DNA of 64,000 nucleotides, taken from an uncultured Tenacibaculum sp. (lineage in GTDB: Bacteria; Bacteroidota; Bacteroidia; Flavobacteriales; Flavobacteriaceae). Numbering within the stretch: the stretch's first letter is position 1; every line of letters begins with the position of its first letter. The notes beneath the pieces are model-generated. The model saw only the letters and a program-made list of their open reading frames with translations, did no database searches and had not been told where the DNA came from. The translations under genes were made by a program, and so were the position numbers. The stretch is taken from positions 682,001 to 746,000 of the forward strand of contig CANLMR010000001.1 in assembly GCA_947492185.1 (NCBI GenBank). Reading direction: 5' to 3'. This document shows positions 50,473 to 59,316 of this stretch, piece by piece.

Positions 50473-53400
50473 ATGAAAAACATAATGAAAGAAAAGTCTA
50501 AAGGATTTTTGACCTTATTATTGTTGTTTTGTTTGCAAATTTCTTTTGCACAAGAAAAAACAATTAAGGGAAATGTTTCTGACTCTACTGGTCCACTACC
50601 AGGGGTTAGTGTAATTATTAAAGGAACATCAAAAGGAGCGCAAACTGATTTTGATGGAAATTATTCTATTAAAGCAAATACTGGTGATACGTTAGTATTT
50701 AGTTTCGTAGGAATGAAAACAATAGAAAAAGTTGTTTCAACAGCCAACACAATTAATGTACAAATGGTTGAAGATTCAAATGTACTTGATGAAGTAGTTG
50801 TGACGGCAATTGGTATTAAACGTAAGCCAGATGAAATTACTACGGCAAATCAAGTTGTAAAAGCAGATGAATTGAACCAAGCAAGTAACCCCGATGCTGT
50901 CCAAGCCTTAGCTGGTAAAGTTTCAGGTTTACAAATTAATACTACTTCTGCTGGTTTAACACCTAATACACAAATTACCTTACGTGGTAATAGATCTATT
51001 TCTGGTAATAACTCTGCTTTAATTGTAATTGATAATATTGTTTCTTCAGCAGAAATATTATCTACCTTAGACCCAAACACTATTGAGTCTATGAATGTTA
51101 TAAAAGGAGCAAATGGTGCTGCTTTATATGGAGAATTAGGTGCTGCTGGTGTAATTATTGTAACCACTAAAAAAGGAGAAAGAGGAAGTGATAAGTTTTC
51201 TGTAAACTTAAAATCTTCGGTTACAGTAGAAGAAATTGCTTTTTTACCTGAAACTCAAGATCGTTTTGGACAAGGTTGGGGAGGTAATATCGAAACTGTA
51301 GATCAAGGTTCTTGGGGTGTACCATATACTGGTGCTATTATTTCTGTAGGTACTCCAGATAGTGATGGAAACTTTAGAAATTTTGAATACAGCCATATTG
51401 AAGATAATATTTTGCCATTCTTTAATACTGGATTTAACTTGCAAAATTCAGTGTCAATTGCAGGAGGTAGTATGAAAACTGGATTTATTAATTTCAGTTA
51501 TTTAAATCAAGAATTAGATGGTGTTATACCAACGAGTGAGTTATCAAAGCATAACTTTTCTTTAACTTCTGGAAAACAAATTGATAAATGGTCTATACAA
51601 GGAATTGCTAGATATACAGAAGAATCAACTGATGATGTTAATAATAGAGATGTAGACAATAAGAGAGCTAATAATACTTACCCAACAATTAGTATGTATC
51701 AACGTTTGTCTAATACTCCAGGTAACGTTCCTATTCAAGCTTTTAATAGTGGAGATAATAATGATCACTGGACTATCTACGATACAAGCCCGTATTGGAC
51801 TTTACAAAATGATAGAAGATTAGGTACTAGAAGGATTTTTGATTTATCTGGAGAACTTTCATATCAGTTTAATGATCATGTTAGTGGAATTTTACGTTCT
51901 TCTGTTAGAAATATTCAAGATGATGATGAAATTAGAAGAAATGCTTATTTAGATACAGATAACTTTGTTGGTACTAACAGATCTATTCGTTCTTTCTATC
52001 AAATAGATAATATGGCTGAAAGATTTATTTATACTGATTTATTAGTGAATTTTGATTATAACCTTACTGATGATATTACATTTAAATCTAATGTAGGTCT
52101 TAATACTACAGATAGAAAGTTTTCTCGTCAAGTAAATGGAGGTTTTGATTTAGCTAGTGCTGGTTTTTGGCATTTATCAAATATTACTTCTATACCAGAC
52201 ATATTTGAACAAAATAGTAGAAGTAGAACAGTAAGTGTTTTTGGACAAGTAGATTTAGGATATAAAGATTATTTATTCTTAAACATGACAGGAAGAAATG
52301 ATTGGAATTCGGTACTACCAAAAGCAAATAGAAGTTTCTTTTACCCTTCTGTTGGTGTAGCTTTTATTCCAACTAAAGCATTTCCAGAAATAAAGAGTAA
52401 ATTTTTACATAAAGCAAAAGTTTCTGCAAGTTTTGTAAAAACCGGTAATGCTACTGCGTTAGCTCCTCAACAAGTTTCTACAGTTGCTATACTAGATACT
52501 TTTTATCCAGGTACAGGGTTAGTTTCTTTAACAGGGCAAGCTTCAGTTGTTGATCAAAACATTAAAAATGAATTTATCAATTCTTTTGAAGCTAATGTTA
52601 ACTTAGAATTTTTAAATATTAATGGACCAAGAATTACGTTAGATGCTTCAGCTTCTTTTGGAAAAAACACGGATCAGATTTTAAACATTTCTAGTTCTTC
52701 AGCTACAGGATTCTTCAACTCGTTAATTAATGTAGGGGAAACGAGTTCAACTTCATTAGAAGTAGATTTAGGGTTTACTCCTATTAAAACAGATGATTTT
52801 GAATTAAGCGGTAGATTAGGGTTTAGTACATTTAGAACTACTGTGGATAAGGTAACTGACCAAGCTGACAGAGTTGAGGTTTTTAATGGCCCTGGAACAG
52901 TTGGAGCTTATGCAATTGAAGGTGAAGAATTTCCTATCTTACAAGGTTCAGCTTATGAAAGAGATGATCAAGGAAGAGTTGTTGTTGATGCTAACGGAAC
53001 TCCACAAATTGCTGCAGGCTTAAAAACATTAGGAAGTACTACTCCTGATTATATTTTAAACTTTGCATTAAACGCAAAATATAAAGGTTTCCGTTTTGCT
53101 GCAGTTGCAGATTATAGAACTGGACATGTATTTTATTCAGGAATTAAAAATCAGCTTTCAGGACAAGGTAGAACTATAGAAACTACATTTAATGATCGTT
53201 TACCATTTGTATTCCCTAACTCAACTGTACAAGGAACAGGTACTGATAATACAACTGTTTTGTCTGCTAACGGTGTGCCAGGAAATCATCCATATAATAA
53301 TGCTTATGATTACTATACTGGAGATCATAATAACATAGATGAGAACTTTATAACAGATGCTACAGCTTTTAAATTAAGAGAAGTATCTATAAGTTATGAT

Positions 53401-53598
53401 TTACCTAGTAAATTTATTGAAAAGTTAAGTTTAACAAGGTTGAATGTTGGTTTTAGTGGAAGAAATTTATGGACAAGTTTACCTTCGGAAAACTTAGATT
53501 ATAACGATCCAGAATTTGCTGGTAGATTTGGTATTGCGGGTTATGGTATTACTCCACCAACAAGATTCTATACACTTTCAGTTAATGTTGGATTTTAA
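50473..53598 (+). CDS. SusC/RagA-type TonB-linked outer-membrane transporter
   Basis: From the ATG at 50473 the product is 1041 residues with a signal peptide (LLLLFCLQISFAQ). A carboxypeptidase-D-like CnaB domain comes first (IKGNVSDSTGPLPGVSVIIK, TDFDGNYSIKANTGD). The TonB-dependent plug follows (VVVTAIGIKRKPDEIT, LQINTTSAGLTPNTQITLRG, GANGAALYGELGAAGVIIVT) and then a large barrel ending in the outer-membrane signature RFYTLSVNVGF. It forms a pair with SusD. The substrate is unknown because no hydrolase lies near. A TTG at 50425 and ATG at 50446 are less likely starts. Confidence 0.93.
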   Translation: MKNIMKEKSKGFLTLLLLFCLQISFAQEKTIKGNVSDSTGPLPGVSVIIKGTSKGAQTDFDGNYSIKANTGDTLVFSFVGMKTIEKVVSTANTINVQMVEDSNVLDEVVVTAIGIKRKPDEITTANQVVKADELNQASNPDAVQALAGKVSGLQINTTSAGLTPNTQITLRGNRSISGNNSALIVIDNIVSSAEILSTLDPNTIESMNVIKGANGAALYGELGAAGVIIVTTKKGERGSDKFSVNLKSSVTVEEIAFLPETQDRFGQGWGGNIETVDQGSWGVPYTGAIISVGTPDSDGNFRNFEYSHIEDNILPFFNTGFNLQNSVSIAGGSMKTGFINFSYLNQELDGVIPTSELSKHNFSLTSGKQIDKWSIQGIARYTEESTDDVNNRDVDNKRANNTYPTISMYQRLSNTPGNVPIQAFNSGDNNDHWTIYDTSPYWTLQNDRRLGTRRIFDLSGELSYQFNDHVSGILRSSVRNIQDDDEIRRNAYLDTDNFVGTNRSIRSFYQIDNMAERFIYTDLLVNFDYNLTDDITFKSNVGLNTTDRKFSRQVNGGFDLASAGFWHLSNITSIPDIFEQNSRSRTVSVFGQVDLGYKDYLFLNMTGRNDWNSVLPKANRSFFYPSVGVAFIPTKAFPEIKSKFLHKAKVSASFVKTGNATALAPQQVSTVAILDTFYPGTGLVSLTGQASVVDQNIKNEFINSFEANVNLEFLNINGPRITLDASASFGKNTDQILNISSSSATGFFNSLINVGETSSTSLEVDLGFTPIKTDDFELSGRLGFSTFRTTVDKVTDQADRVEVFNGPGTVGAYAIEGEEFPILQGSAYERDDQGRVVVDANGTPQIAAGLKTLGSTTPDYILNFALNAKYKGFRFAAVADYRTGHVFYSGIKNQLSGQGRTIETTFNDRLPFVFPNSTVQGTGTDNTTVLSANGVPGNHPYNNAYDYYTGDHNNIDENFITDATAFKLREVSISYDLPSKFIEKLSLTRLNVGFSGRNLWTSLPSENLDYNDPEFAGRFGIAGYGITPPTRFYTLSVNVGF

Positions 53599-53609
53599 AA
53601 AAAATAAAA

Positions 53610-55073
53610 ATGAAGAATAGATTTAAAATAATATCAATGCTATTGCTTTGTATAAGCATAGTATCGTGTAGTGATTATTTAGACGTTAATGATAGTATAG
53701 ATAATCAAAATTTAGATGAACTTACTCCTAATCAATTAATTGTAGGTGCTCAAGCATTAAGTTCTGAAACTTATGCTAATCGTTTAAATAGAGTTGGTAA
53801 CTGGATGGGTGTAGCTTGGTCTGGAAATTATTTAGCATTTAATGATGCTTATGGTTTAGAAAGTAGATATCAATTTTCAAACACGTTTTATGATGATGTT
53901 TGGGATAATTTTTATCGTAATATTTCTAACTTCTCTACAATTGAAAATTATAATGATGATAAAAATTGGAATAATCAAAAAGCTGCCGCAAAAATTTTAA
54001 AAGCTTTTTATTTTCAATATATAGTTGATTTATATGGAGATGCTCCTTATTCGGAAGCTTTCCAAGGGACTAAAAACTTATTTCCAAAATATGATGATGC
54101 TCAAGAAATTTACATGAGCCTTATTAATTCGTTAGATGAAGCAATGGCAATGATGAGCAATGAATCAGAAGATTTTTCCGGTAGTGACATTACTTTTAAT
54201 GGAGATATGAGTAGATGGAGAGCTTTTGCAAATACAGTAAAATTAAGAATGTTAGTTCGTTTAATTTTAAAAGCAGAGTCAGATGCTACATTAGGTACAT
54301 TTGTTAATGCTAAATTTGCGGAATTAAATGGAGCACAGTTTATTACTCAAAATGTAACTGTTAATCCTGGGTATTCTAATGCAGATGATAGACAAAACCC
54401 ATTTTGGGAAGTATATGGTTTTACTCCAGTTAATGTTCCAACTGGTCAAGGAAGACAAACAGGACCGTCTGAATTTGCTTTTAATTTATTAGACAATTCT
54501 AATGATCCAAGATTAAATAGATTATGGAAACCAAATACAGGAAACAGTAACACATTTGCAGGTACTCAACAAAACGGAACAGGAAATTCTGCTTCTATAG
54601 GTGACGGAGTTTTAAAAGGAGCTGATGCTGATTTACCAATTATGTTAGTAGCTGAAAGTTATTTTTTACAAGCTGAAGCTGTGCAAAGAGGTTATTTAAC
54701 TGGAAATGCTAAAATGTTATTTGATCAGGGAATTACTGCCTCTTTTGATTATTTAGGAGCTGCAGATGCTGCTACTTACATTACAAACACAGATGCAGAT
54801 GCTGTTTTAGGATTTAATGGAGGTGATCCATTAGGAGCTATAATTAGTCAGAAATGGATTGCTTTAACAAGTGTATCTGGAGCTGAATTATGGATTGAAT
54901 ATAACAGAACAGGTTATCCAAGTAATTTACCTTTACCAAATGCTTTAACTGATACTAATATACCTTTAAGGTTATTATATCCAGCATCTGAATATTCTGG
55001 TAATTCTGATAATGTTAGATCGCAAACTAGAAGTGATGCTTTTTCTTCTAAGATTTTTTGGGATGTTAATTAA
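53610..55073 (+). CDS. SusD/RagB-type surface lipoprotein
   Basis: The 487-residue lipoprotein (SIVSCSDYLDVND, cysteine near 20, acidic export signal) has the SusD TPR-like pattern: LTPNQLIVGAQALSSETYAN, NQKAAAKILKAFYFQYIVDL with LYGDAPYSEAF, and a C-terminal ELWIEYNRTGYPSNLPLP element. It belongs to the SusD-like group (SusD/RagB, type often labelled SusD-like_2). It caps the SusC barrel and captures substrate. It starts 11 bases after SusC. Confidence 0.93.
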   Translation: MKNRFKIISMLLLCISIVSCSDYLDVNDSIDNQNLDELTPNQLIVGAQALSSETYANRLNRVGNWMGVAWSGNYLAFNDAYGLESRYQFSNTFYDDVWDNFYRNISNFSTIENYNDDKNWNNQKAAAKILKAFYFQYIVDLYGDAPYSEAFQGTKNLFPKYDDAQEIYMSLINSLDEAMAMMSNESEDFSGSDITFNGDMSRWRAFANTVKLRMLVRLILKAESDATLGTFVNAKFAELNGAQFITQNVTVNPGYSNADDRQNPFWEVYGFTPVNVPTGQGRQTGPSEFAFNLLDNSNDPRLNRLWKPNTGNSNTFAGTQQNGTGNSASIGDGVLKGADADLPIMLVAESYFLQAEAVQRGYLTGNAKMLFDQGITASFDYLGAADAATYITNTDADAVLGFNGGDPLGAIISQKWIALTSVSGAELWIEYNRTGYPSNLPLPNALTDTNIPLRLLYPASEYSGNSDNVRSQTRSDAFSSKIFWDVN

Positions 55074-55088
55074 TTAAAAATATTAAAA

Positions 55089-55604
55089 ATGAAAAAAATA
55101 GTATATATAAGATCATTGTTTATTGCGATTCTTGCAATTGCAATTACCTCATGTGATCAAGATGTTAGTGTGCCAGATATTCCTAGAGAAAATTCATCTG
55201 CAGCAATAGTTAAAGAAGAAAGTGTAACAGTACAAGAAGGAAATACGTTTTCTTTTACAATCGAGCAAGAAGCTTTGGTTGAAGAAAGATTCGATGGACA
55301 AGAATTCTTTACTGATGTTTCTGGTCAAATTGGAATTAGAGTAATTGGAGGAACTGCAACTTTAGATGAAGATTTTAGTTTTAACATTCCAAAAATTTTC
55401 GATGTGAGTCCATTTTTATTACAAGATGGATATTATTATGGTTATGATGCCAGTGTTAATTTAGAACATGTTGTAAATAATGTAATCACCATTATTAATG
55501 ATGGACAAAACGAAGGGACTGAAACTATAGAGTTACAGTTTTTTCCTGTAGGTATTGGATCTGTTGTAATCAATGATACTTTAACAGTTGAGATTACAGA
55601 TTAA
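55089..55604 (+). CDS. SusCD-associated lipoprotein with Calx-beta-like domain
   Basis: The 171-residue lipoprotein (LAIAITSCDQDVSVPD) is beta-rich. It shows Calx-beta features: VTVQEGNTFSFTIEQEA, IGGTATLDEDFSF and INDGQNEGTETIELQFFPVG. The E-T and acidic residues could bind calcium. It is the third gene of the SusC-SusD operon, 15 bases after SusD, and may be a surface accessory that binds the transported ligand. No name can be given. Confidence 0.7.
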   Translation: MKKIVYIRSLFIAILAIAITSCDQDVSVPDIPRENSSAAIVKEESVTVQEGNTFSFTIEQEALVEERFDGQEFFTDVSGQIGIRVIGGTATLDEDFSFNIPKIFDVSPFLLQDGYYYGYDASVNLEHVVNNVITIINDGQNEGTETIELQFFPVGIGSVVINDTLTVEITD

Positions 55605-55624
55605 TAAACTAGCAGATTAAATAA

Positions 55625-55656
55625 AAAAAACCAGAGATTTTTCTCTGGTTTTTTTA
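55625..55656. terminator. Terminator after the SusCD operon, bidirectional
   Basis: AAACCAGAGA (55628-55637) and TCTCTGGTTT (55642-55651) form a 10-bp stem with a four-T loop, flanked by an A-run and a T-run. It serves the SusCD operon and the convergent AhpD-like gene. Confidence 0.9.
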
Positions 55657-55665
55657 TTTTTAAAT

Positions 55666-56223
55666 TTAAACTGTTGCTTTACTCCAAGCAAAAGGTTTAA
55701 ATGGTGCGTCAACAGGTGTTTGTGCGATATGATTAGTGTAGTTACTAATTGTTTTCTGTGCTAATCCTAAAATAACTTCTAGAACTTGTTGTTGTCCGTA
55801 GCCTACTTCATAAAAGCGAATTAACTCATCATCAGAAATGTTTCCTCTATTTCTAACAATACTTAACGCTGTATTTCTTAAAACTTCTAATTTTTCTGTA
55901 GGTAACTTTGTTTCATTTCGCAAGGCATCACTAATTGTAGAATCTACCTTCATCATATTTGCAATAGCAGTATGTGCAGGAACACAATAATGACATTGAT
56001 GCTCAACATTAATAGCTTGCCAAACAACAGTTAATTCTTCAGCAGTAAAAGAAGAATTAGAGAATAACTCATGTAATTTTTGATATGCTTCAAATGTTTC
56101 TGGAGATGAAGCTAATACACCATGTAAACCAGGAACCATTCCATATGCTTTTAATGATCCTTCTAACAATGGTTTGCTCTTTTCAGGAGCTGTTTCAATT
56201 GTGTGAATTTTTAAAGTACTCAT
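55666..56223 (-). CDS. AhpD-like carboxymuconolactone-decarboxylase-family protein
   Basis: The 185-residue protein has the CMD/AhpD active-site helix EHQCHYCVPAHTAIA with the CxxC and histidine, preceded by LTVVWQAINVEHQ. It is all-helical and cytoplasmic. AhpD-like proteins act as disulfide reductants or peroxidases; the substrate here is unknown. It lies downstream of a TetR gene, and both genes carry copies of a 16-bp palindrome, so it is probably the TetR target. Confidence 0.8.
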   Translation of the reverse strand: MSTLKIHTIETAPEKSKPLLEGSLKAYGMVPGLHGVLASSPETFEAYQKLHELFSNSSFTAEELTVVWQAINVEHQCHYCVPAHTAIANMMKVDSTISDALRNETKLPTEKLEVLRNTALSIVRNRGNISDDELIRFYEVGYGQQQVLEVILGLAQKTISNYTNHIAQTPVDAPFKPFAWSKATV

Positions 56224-56249
56224 AATTATTAATTTATATTTATTTATTT

Positions 56250-56265
56250 CTAAACGATCGGTTAG
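56250..56265 (-). promoter_or_regulatory. TetR-type operator upstream of the AhpD-like gene
   Basis: CTAAACGATCGGTTAG is a near-perfect palindrome (one mismatch between halves) located 26 bases upstream of the ATG. The same element, with one difference, precedes the tetR gene. Confidence 0.65.
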
Positions 56266-56285
56266 TTTAAGGTTAAAAAAAATGA

Positions 56286-56846
56286 CTAAAGATTTCTAAA
56301 CGTCATTTCAATATAATCTTTAATTTCATTTCTGTTATTTACTCTCGTCGCTGCGGCCAATCCATGTTTTGCTAAAAGCAAGAAGTTAGCTTGCTTACGA
56401 ACAGTTTCGTCATCCTTGGATGAATCTTGAAGTTTCTCATTAAAAATTTGTTTTAGATTTTTCATGAAATTATGAATCAATTCATTGATGCTCTCATCTT
56501 TTTTATTGGAAAACTCATTATATGTATTTGTTATTAAACATCCTTTATGATTTCCATCAACATAACAAACATCTACAGAGTCGTAGAAAAATGTTTTAAT
56601 ATCTTCAATACCACTTTCACCTTGTTTTAGCTTATTGAACATATCTCTAGTTTTTTGATTATAGCTTTCTAAACTTTTTAAAAAAACACCATGTTTGCTT
56701 CCAAAACTTGAGTAGATAGAAAATTTATTAATGCCCATTTCTTTCTCTAGCATTTGCATTGAAGTATTTTCATACCCATTTCTCCAGAATAGTCTCATGG
56801 CTTTATCCAAAACTTCAGCCTCAATATATTGTTTTTTTCTAGACAT
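56286..56846 (-). CDS. TetR/AcrR-family transcription regulator
   Basis: The 186-residue protein has a TetR N-terminal HTH: VLDKAMRLFWRNGYENTSMQ, then EKEMGINKFSIYSSFGSKHG. A helical ligand-binding domain follows, with LNRC-like CYVDGNHKGCLITNT segments. It most likely represses itself and the AhpD-like gene 62 bases downstream, as both upstream regions hold the same palindrome. The inducer is unknown; an electrophile or oxidant would fit with an AhpD-like target. Confidence 0.88.
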   Translation of the reverse strand: MSRKKQYIEAEVLDKAMRLFWRNGYENTSMQMLEKEMGINKFSIYSSFGSKHGVFLKSLESYNQKTRDMFNKLKQGESGIEDIKTFFYDSVDVCYVDGNHKGCLITNTYNEFSNKKDESINELIHNFMKNLKQIFNEKLQDSSKDDETVRKQANFLLLAKHGLAAATRVNNRNEIKDYIEMTFRNL

Positions 56847-56863
56847 AAATAATTTCTACGGCA

Positions 56864-56884
56864 CAAAACTAAACAATCGGTTAG
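56864..56884 (-). promoter_or_regulatory. tetR promoter and operator
   Basis: CTAAACAATCGGTTAG (56869-56884) matches the operator at the AhpD-like gene with one change. On the coding strand it runs into TAGTTTTG (56871-56864), a perfect TAnnTTTG -7 box that overlaps the operator by three bases. Binding would block the promoter. Confidence 0.65.
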
Positions 56885-56937
56885 AAATAGAAAAATGATT
56901 TATAAAATTTTAACTTTTAATGGTAAGATTAATTGGT

Positions 56938-57957
56938 TTATTTCTCTAAAATCTTAATCATTTTAAAAGATTTTAATAAATGAAATAACCCTGGAACAAT
57001 TAATAAACCACCTACCAATAAAGAGATTCCTAAAACATTAATAACTGATTCTGGTGCTACTTTTTCTAATAAATTTAAAGTTCCACTTTTAGTAATTAAT
57101 AAACTAGGGTAATGTGGATATAAAGCTACTGTAATAATTAACAGGACTTGAATTCCTGCAAAAATTCTACTAGCAATTCTAATTCCTTTTTTAACAGCAT
57201 ACCACAAAGGATATAAAAATGCAGCAGAAATTAAAATTAAACCAATACTAACAGTATCATTAGTAATTCCATGAACAAATTGTACGTTCGTAACATAACC
57301 ATAGGCAATTGTAATGAATCCTAAAACCACAACAACAATAGTTGCAATTTTTGCCTTTCTCACATAAACAGGATATCCTTCTTCATCTGCTTCACCGATA
57401 AGTAAAACAGCAGACAGAAAAGTACATAAGCTAGCAAAAAATAAGCCTACTAAAAAAGAGAAAATATTAAACCAAGGATGAATATAGGCTTCGACAAAAT
57501 CAAGAGGAATATCTTTAGAAATTAAAACAATTTTACCGCTTACCATTCCTCCGAAAATCATTCCTAAGAATATTGGTGTAATTAAACTTGAAACATGAAA
57601 TAACCAATTGTATACACGTTGAGATTCATCTACATAAGCATCGTAATGTCTAAATACAAAAGCAACACCACGTAAAGTGATTCCTAATAACATTAAGGTA
57701 ATCGGAATATGTAAAGAAGTTACCATTACTTTGTAATACTGAGGAAAAGCAATCCAAAGAATTACTATTAGAATAATAACCCAAATATGATTGGCTTCCC
57801 AAACTGGACCCATTACCCGATAAATCGTTTTTTTTGTAATTTTTTGATTGTCTTCAGAAGAAAATAATTCTAGAATACCAGCACCAAAATCTGCGCCACC
57901 TAACAATACATATAACAGTAAAGAGAAAAATAAAAAAAATAGAACTACTGAAATCAT
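56938..57957 (-). CDS. cydB: Cytochrome bd oxidase subunit II
   Basis: The 339-residue membrane protein has about eight to nine TM helices and CydB hallmarks: YVLLGGADFGAGILELFSSE, then a segment with PVWEANHIWVIIL and FPQYYKVMVTSLHIPITLML. It overlaps cydA by four bases. It supports assembly of the haem subunit. No small CydX ORF is evident after it. Confidence 0.93.
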   Translation of the reverse strand: MISVVLFFLFFSLLLYVLLGGADFGAGILELFSSEDNQKITKKTIYRVMGPVWEANHIWVIILIVILWIAFPQYYKVMVTSLHIPITLMLLGITLRGVAFVFRHYDAYVDESQRVYNWLFHVSSLITPIFLGMIFGGMVSGKIVLISKDIPLDFVEAYIHPWFNIFSFLVGLFFASLCTFLSAVLLIGEADEEGYPVYVRKAKIATIVVVVLGFITIAYGYVTNVQFVHGITNDTVSIGLILISAAFLYPLWYAVKKGIRIASRIFAGIQVLLIITVALYPHYPSLLITKSGTLNLLEKVAPESVINVLGISLLVGGLLIVPGLFHLLKSFKMIKILEK

Positions 57958-59267
57958 AAGCTAGAAATTGGAGTTGAGTTTAACGATTTAATTTGTCGAC
58001 GTAGTAACCAAGCAACAGTAATTGTTAGAATAGTATATAACACAACGTATAGATAGAAACTGTATACAATCCCAGGCATAGATGTAACAGCATCTTTTGT
58101 TCTCATTATTTTGTGAATAATCCATGGTTGTCGTCCAACTTCCGTAACAATCCAACCTGCTTCTAAAGCGATAAAGCCAGCAGGTGCTAAAAAGGCAAAT
58201 ATTTTCCAAAAAAGTTTCTTGTCAAACCAGTGTTTCTTTTTCCAGTTCGAGAAGAAAAAGAAAATACCAGCAAGCATTAATATTCCACCAATTCCTACCA
58301 TGATTTGAAACGCATAGTGAACAATAGCTACATTCGGAATTTCATCTTCAGGAAAATCATTTAATCCTTTTACTTCAGCATTAAAATCACCAAAAGCTAA
58401 AAAGGAAAGTGCATTTGGAATTTCTATTTTGTACTTAACTTCTTTCTTTTCTTGATCTACAATACCACCAATATATAAAGGAACACCTTTAGCAGTTTCA
58501 TAATGAGCTTCCATAGCTGCTAATTTTACCGGTTGTCTTTGAGCAACATCTTTCGCAGAAATATCTCCACTAATAGGCTGTAAAATTGCAGCAATTGCTC
58601 CAAAGGTTATAGCAATTTTAAATGCCTTTTGATGCAGCTCTTTTTGTTTGTTTCTAAGTATTTGAAAAGCATGAATTCCAGCAACTGCAAATCCTGTTGC
58701 GGTAAAGGCAGCTAAAACCATATGTAAGGCTTGTGTAAACCACGCAGGATTAAGTAAAGCTTTTACCGGATCAATATTTAGGAATTTACCATCTACATAA
58801 TCAAATCCAGAAGGAGCATTCATCCATCCATTTGCTGAAACTACTAATATACCCGAAGCTACACCTGCAATTCCAACAACAACACCCGTAAACCAATGAA
58901 ATTTTGGAGAGATTTTATTCCAACCATATAAGTAAAATCCAAGCGCAATTGCCTCGACAAAAAATGCAGCTCCTTCGAGCGAAAACGGCATTCCAATTAT
59001 AGGACCTGCATGTTCCATAAATTCAGGCCATAATAAACCCAATTCAAAAGATAAAGCAGTTCCTGAAACGGCTCCGGTAACAAAGAAAATGGCAACACCT
59101 TTTTGCCAAGCTTTTGTAAGTTTTAGATATACTGGATTTCCTGTATTGAGCCATTTTTTATGAGAAACAACCATAAAAAAAGGCATAACCATTCCAATAC
59201 AAGCAAATACAATATGAAAAATTAGCGTGAATGCCATTTGAAGTCTTGCAGCATCTAAATTTTCCAT
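57954..59267 (-). CDS. cydA: Cytochrome bd oxidase subunit I
   Basis: The 437-residue haem-bearing subunit oxidises quinol and reduces oxygen to water. Visible features are an N-terminal LIFHIVFACIGMVMPFFMVV with the proximal histidine, TGAVSGTALSFELGLLWPEF, FFVEAIALGFYLYGWNKISP and GWIVTEVGRQPWIIH. The length, 437 versus about 520 in E. coli, points to the short Q-loop type. A palindrome and a -7-like box lie upstream. It is expressed with cydB. Confidence 0.93.
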   Translation of the reverse strand: MENLDAARLQMAFTLIFHIVFACIGMVMPFFMVVSHKKWLNTGNPVYLKLTKAWQKGVAIFFVTGAVSGTALSFELGLLWPEFMEHAGPIIGMPFSLEGAAFFVEAIALGFYLYGWNKISPKFHWFTGVVVGIAGVASGILVVSANGWMNAPSGFDYVDGKFLNIDPVKALLNPAWFTQALHMVLAAFTATGFAVAGIHAFQILRNKQKELHQKAFKIAITFGAIAAILQPISGDISAKDVAQRQPVKLAAMEAHYETAKGVPLYIGGIVDQEKKEVKYKIEIPNALSFLAFGDFNAEVKGLNDFPEDEIPNVAIVHYAFQIMVGIGGILMLAGIFFFFSNWKKKHWFDKKLFWKIFAFLAPAGFIALEAGWIVTEVGRQPWIIHKIMRTKDAVTSMPGIVYSFYLYVVLYTILTITVAWLLRRQIKSLNSTPISSL

Positions 59268-59279
59268 AACAAAATGTTT

Positions 59280-59303
59280 AAAAGATAGTTCCGTAAATTT
59301 ACG
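59280..59303 (-). promoter_or_regulatory. Candidate promoter and palindrome upstream of cydA
   Basis: CGTAAATTTACG (59292-59303) is a perfect 12-bp palindrome. On the coding strand TATCTTTT (59287-59280), one mismatch from the -7 consensus, lies 4 bases after it and 12 bases before the ATG. An operator function is inferred only from position. Confidence 0.4.
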
Positions 59304-59316
59304 AAATTATCAGCTT

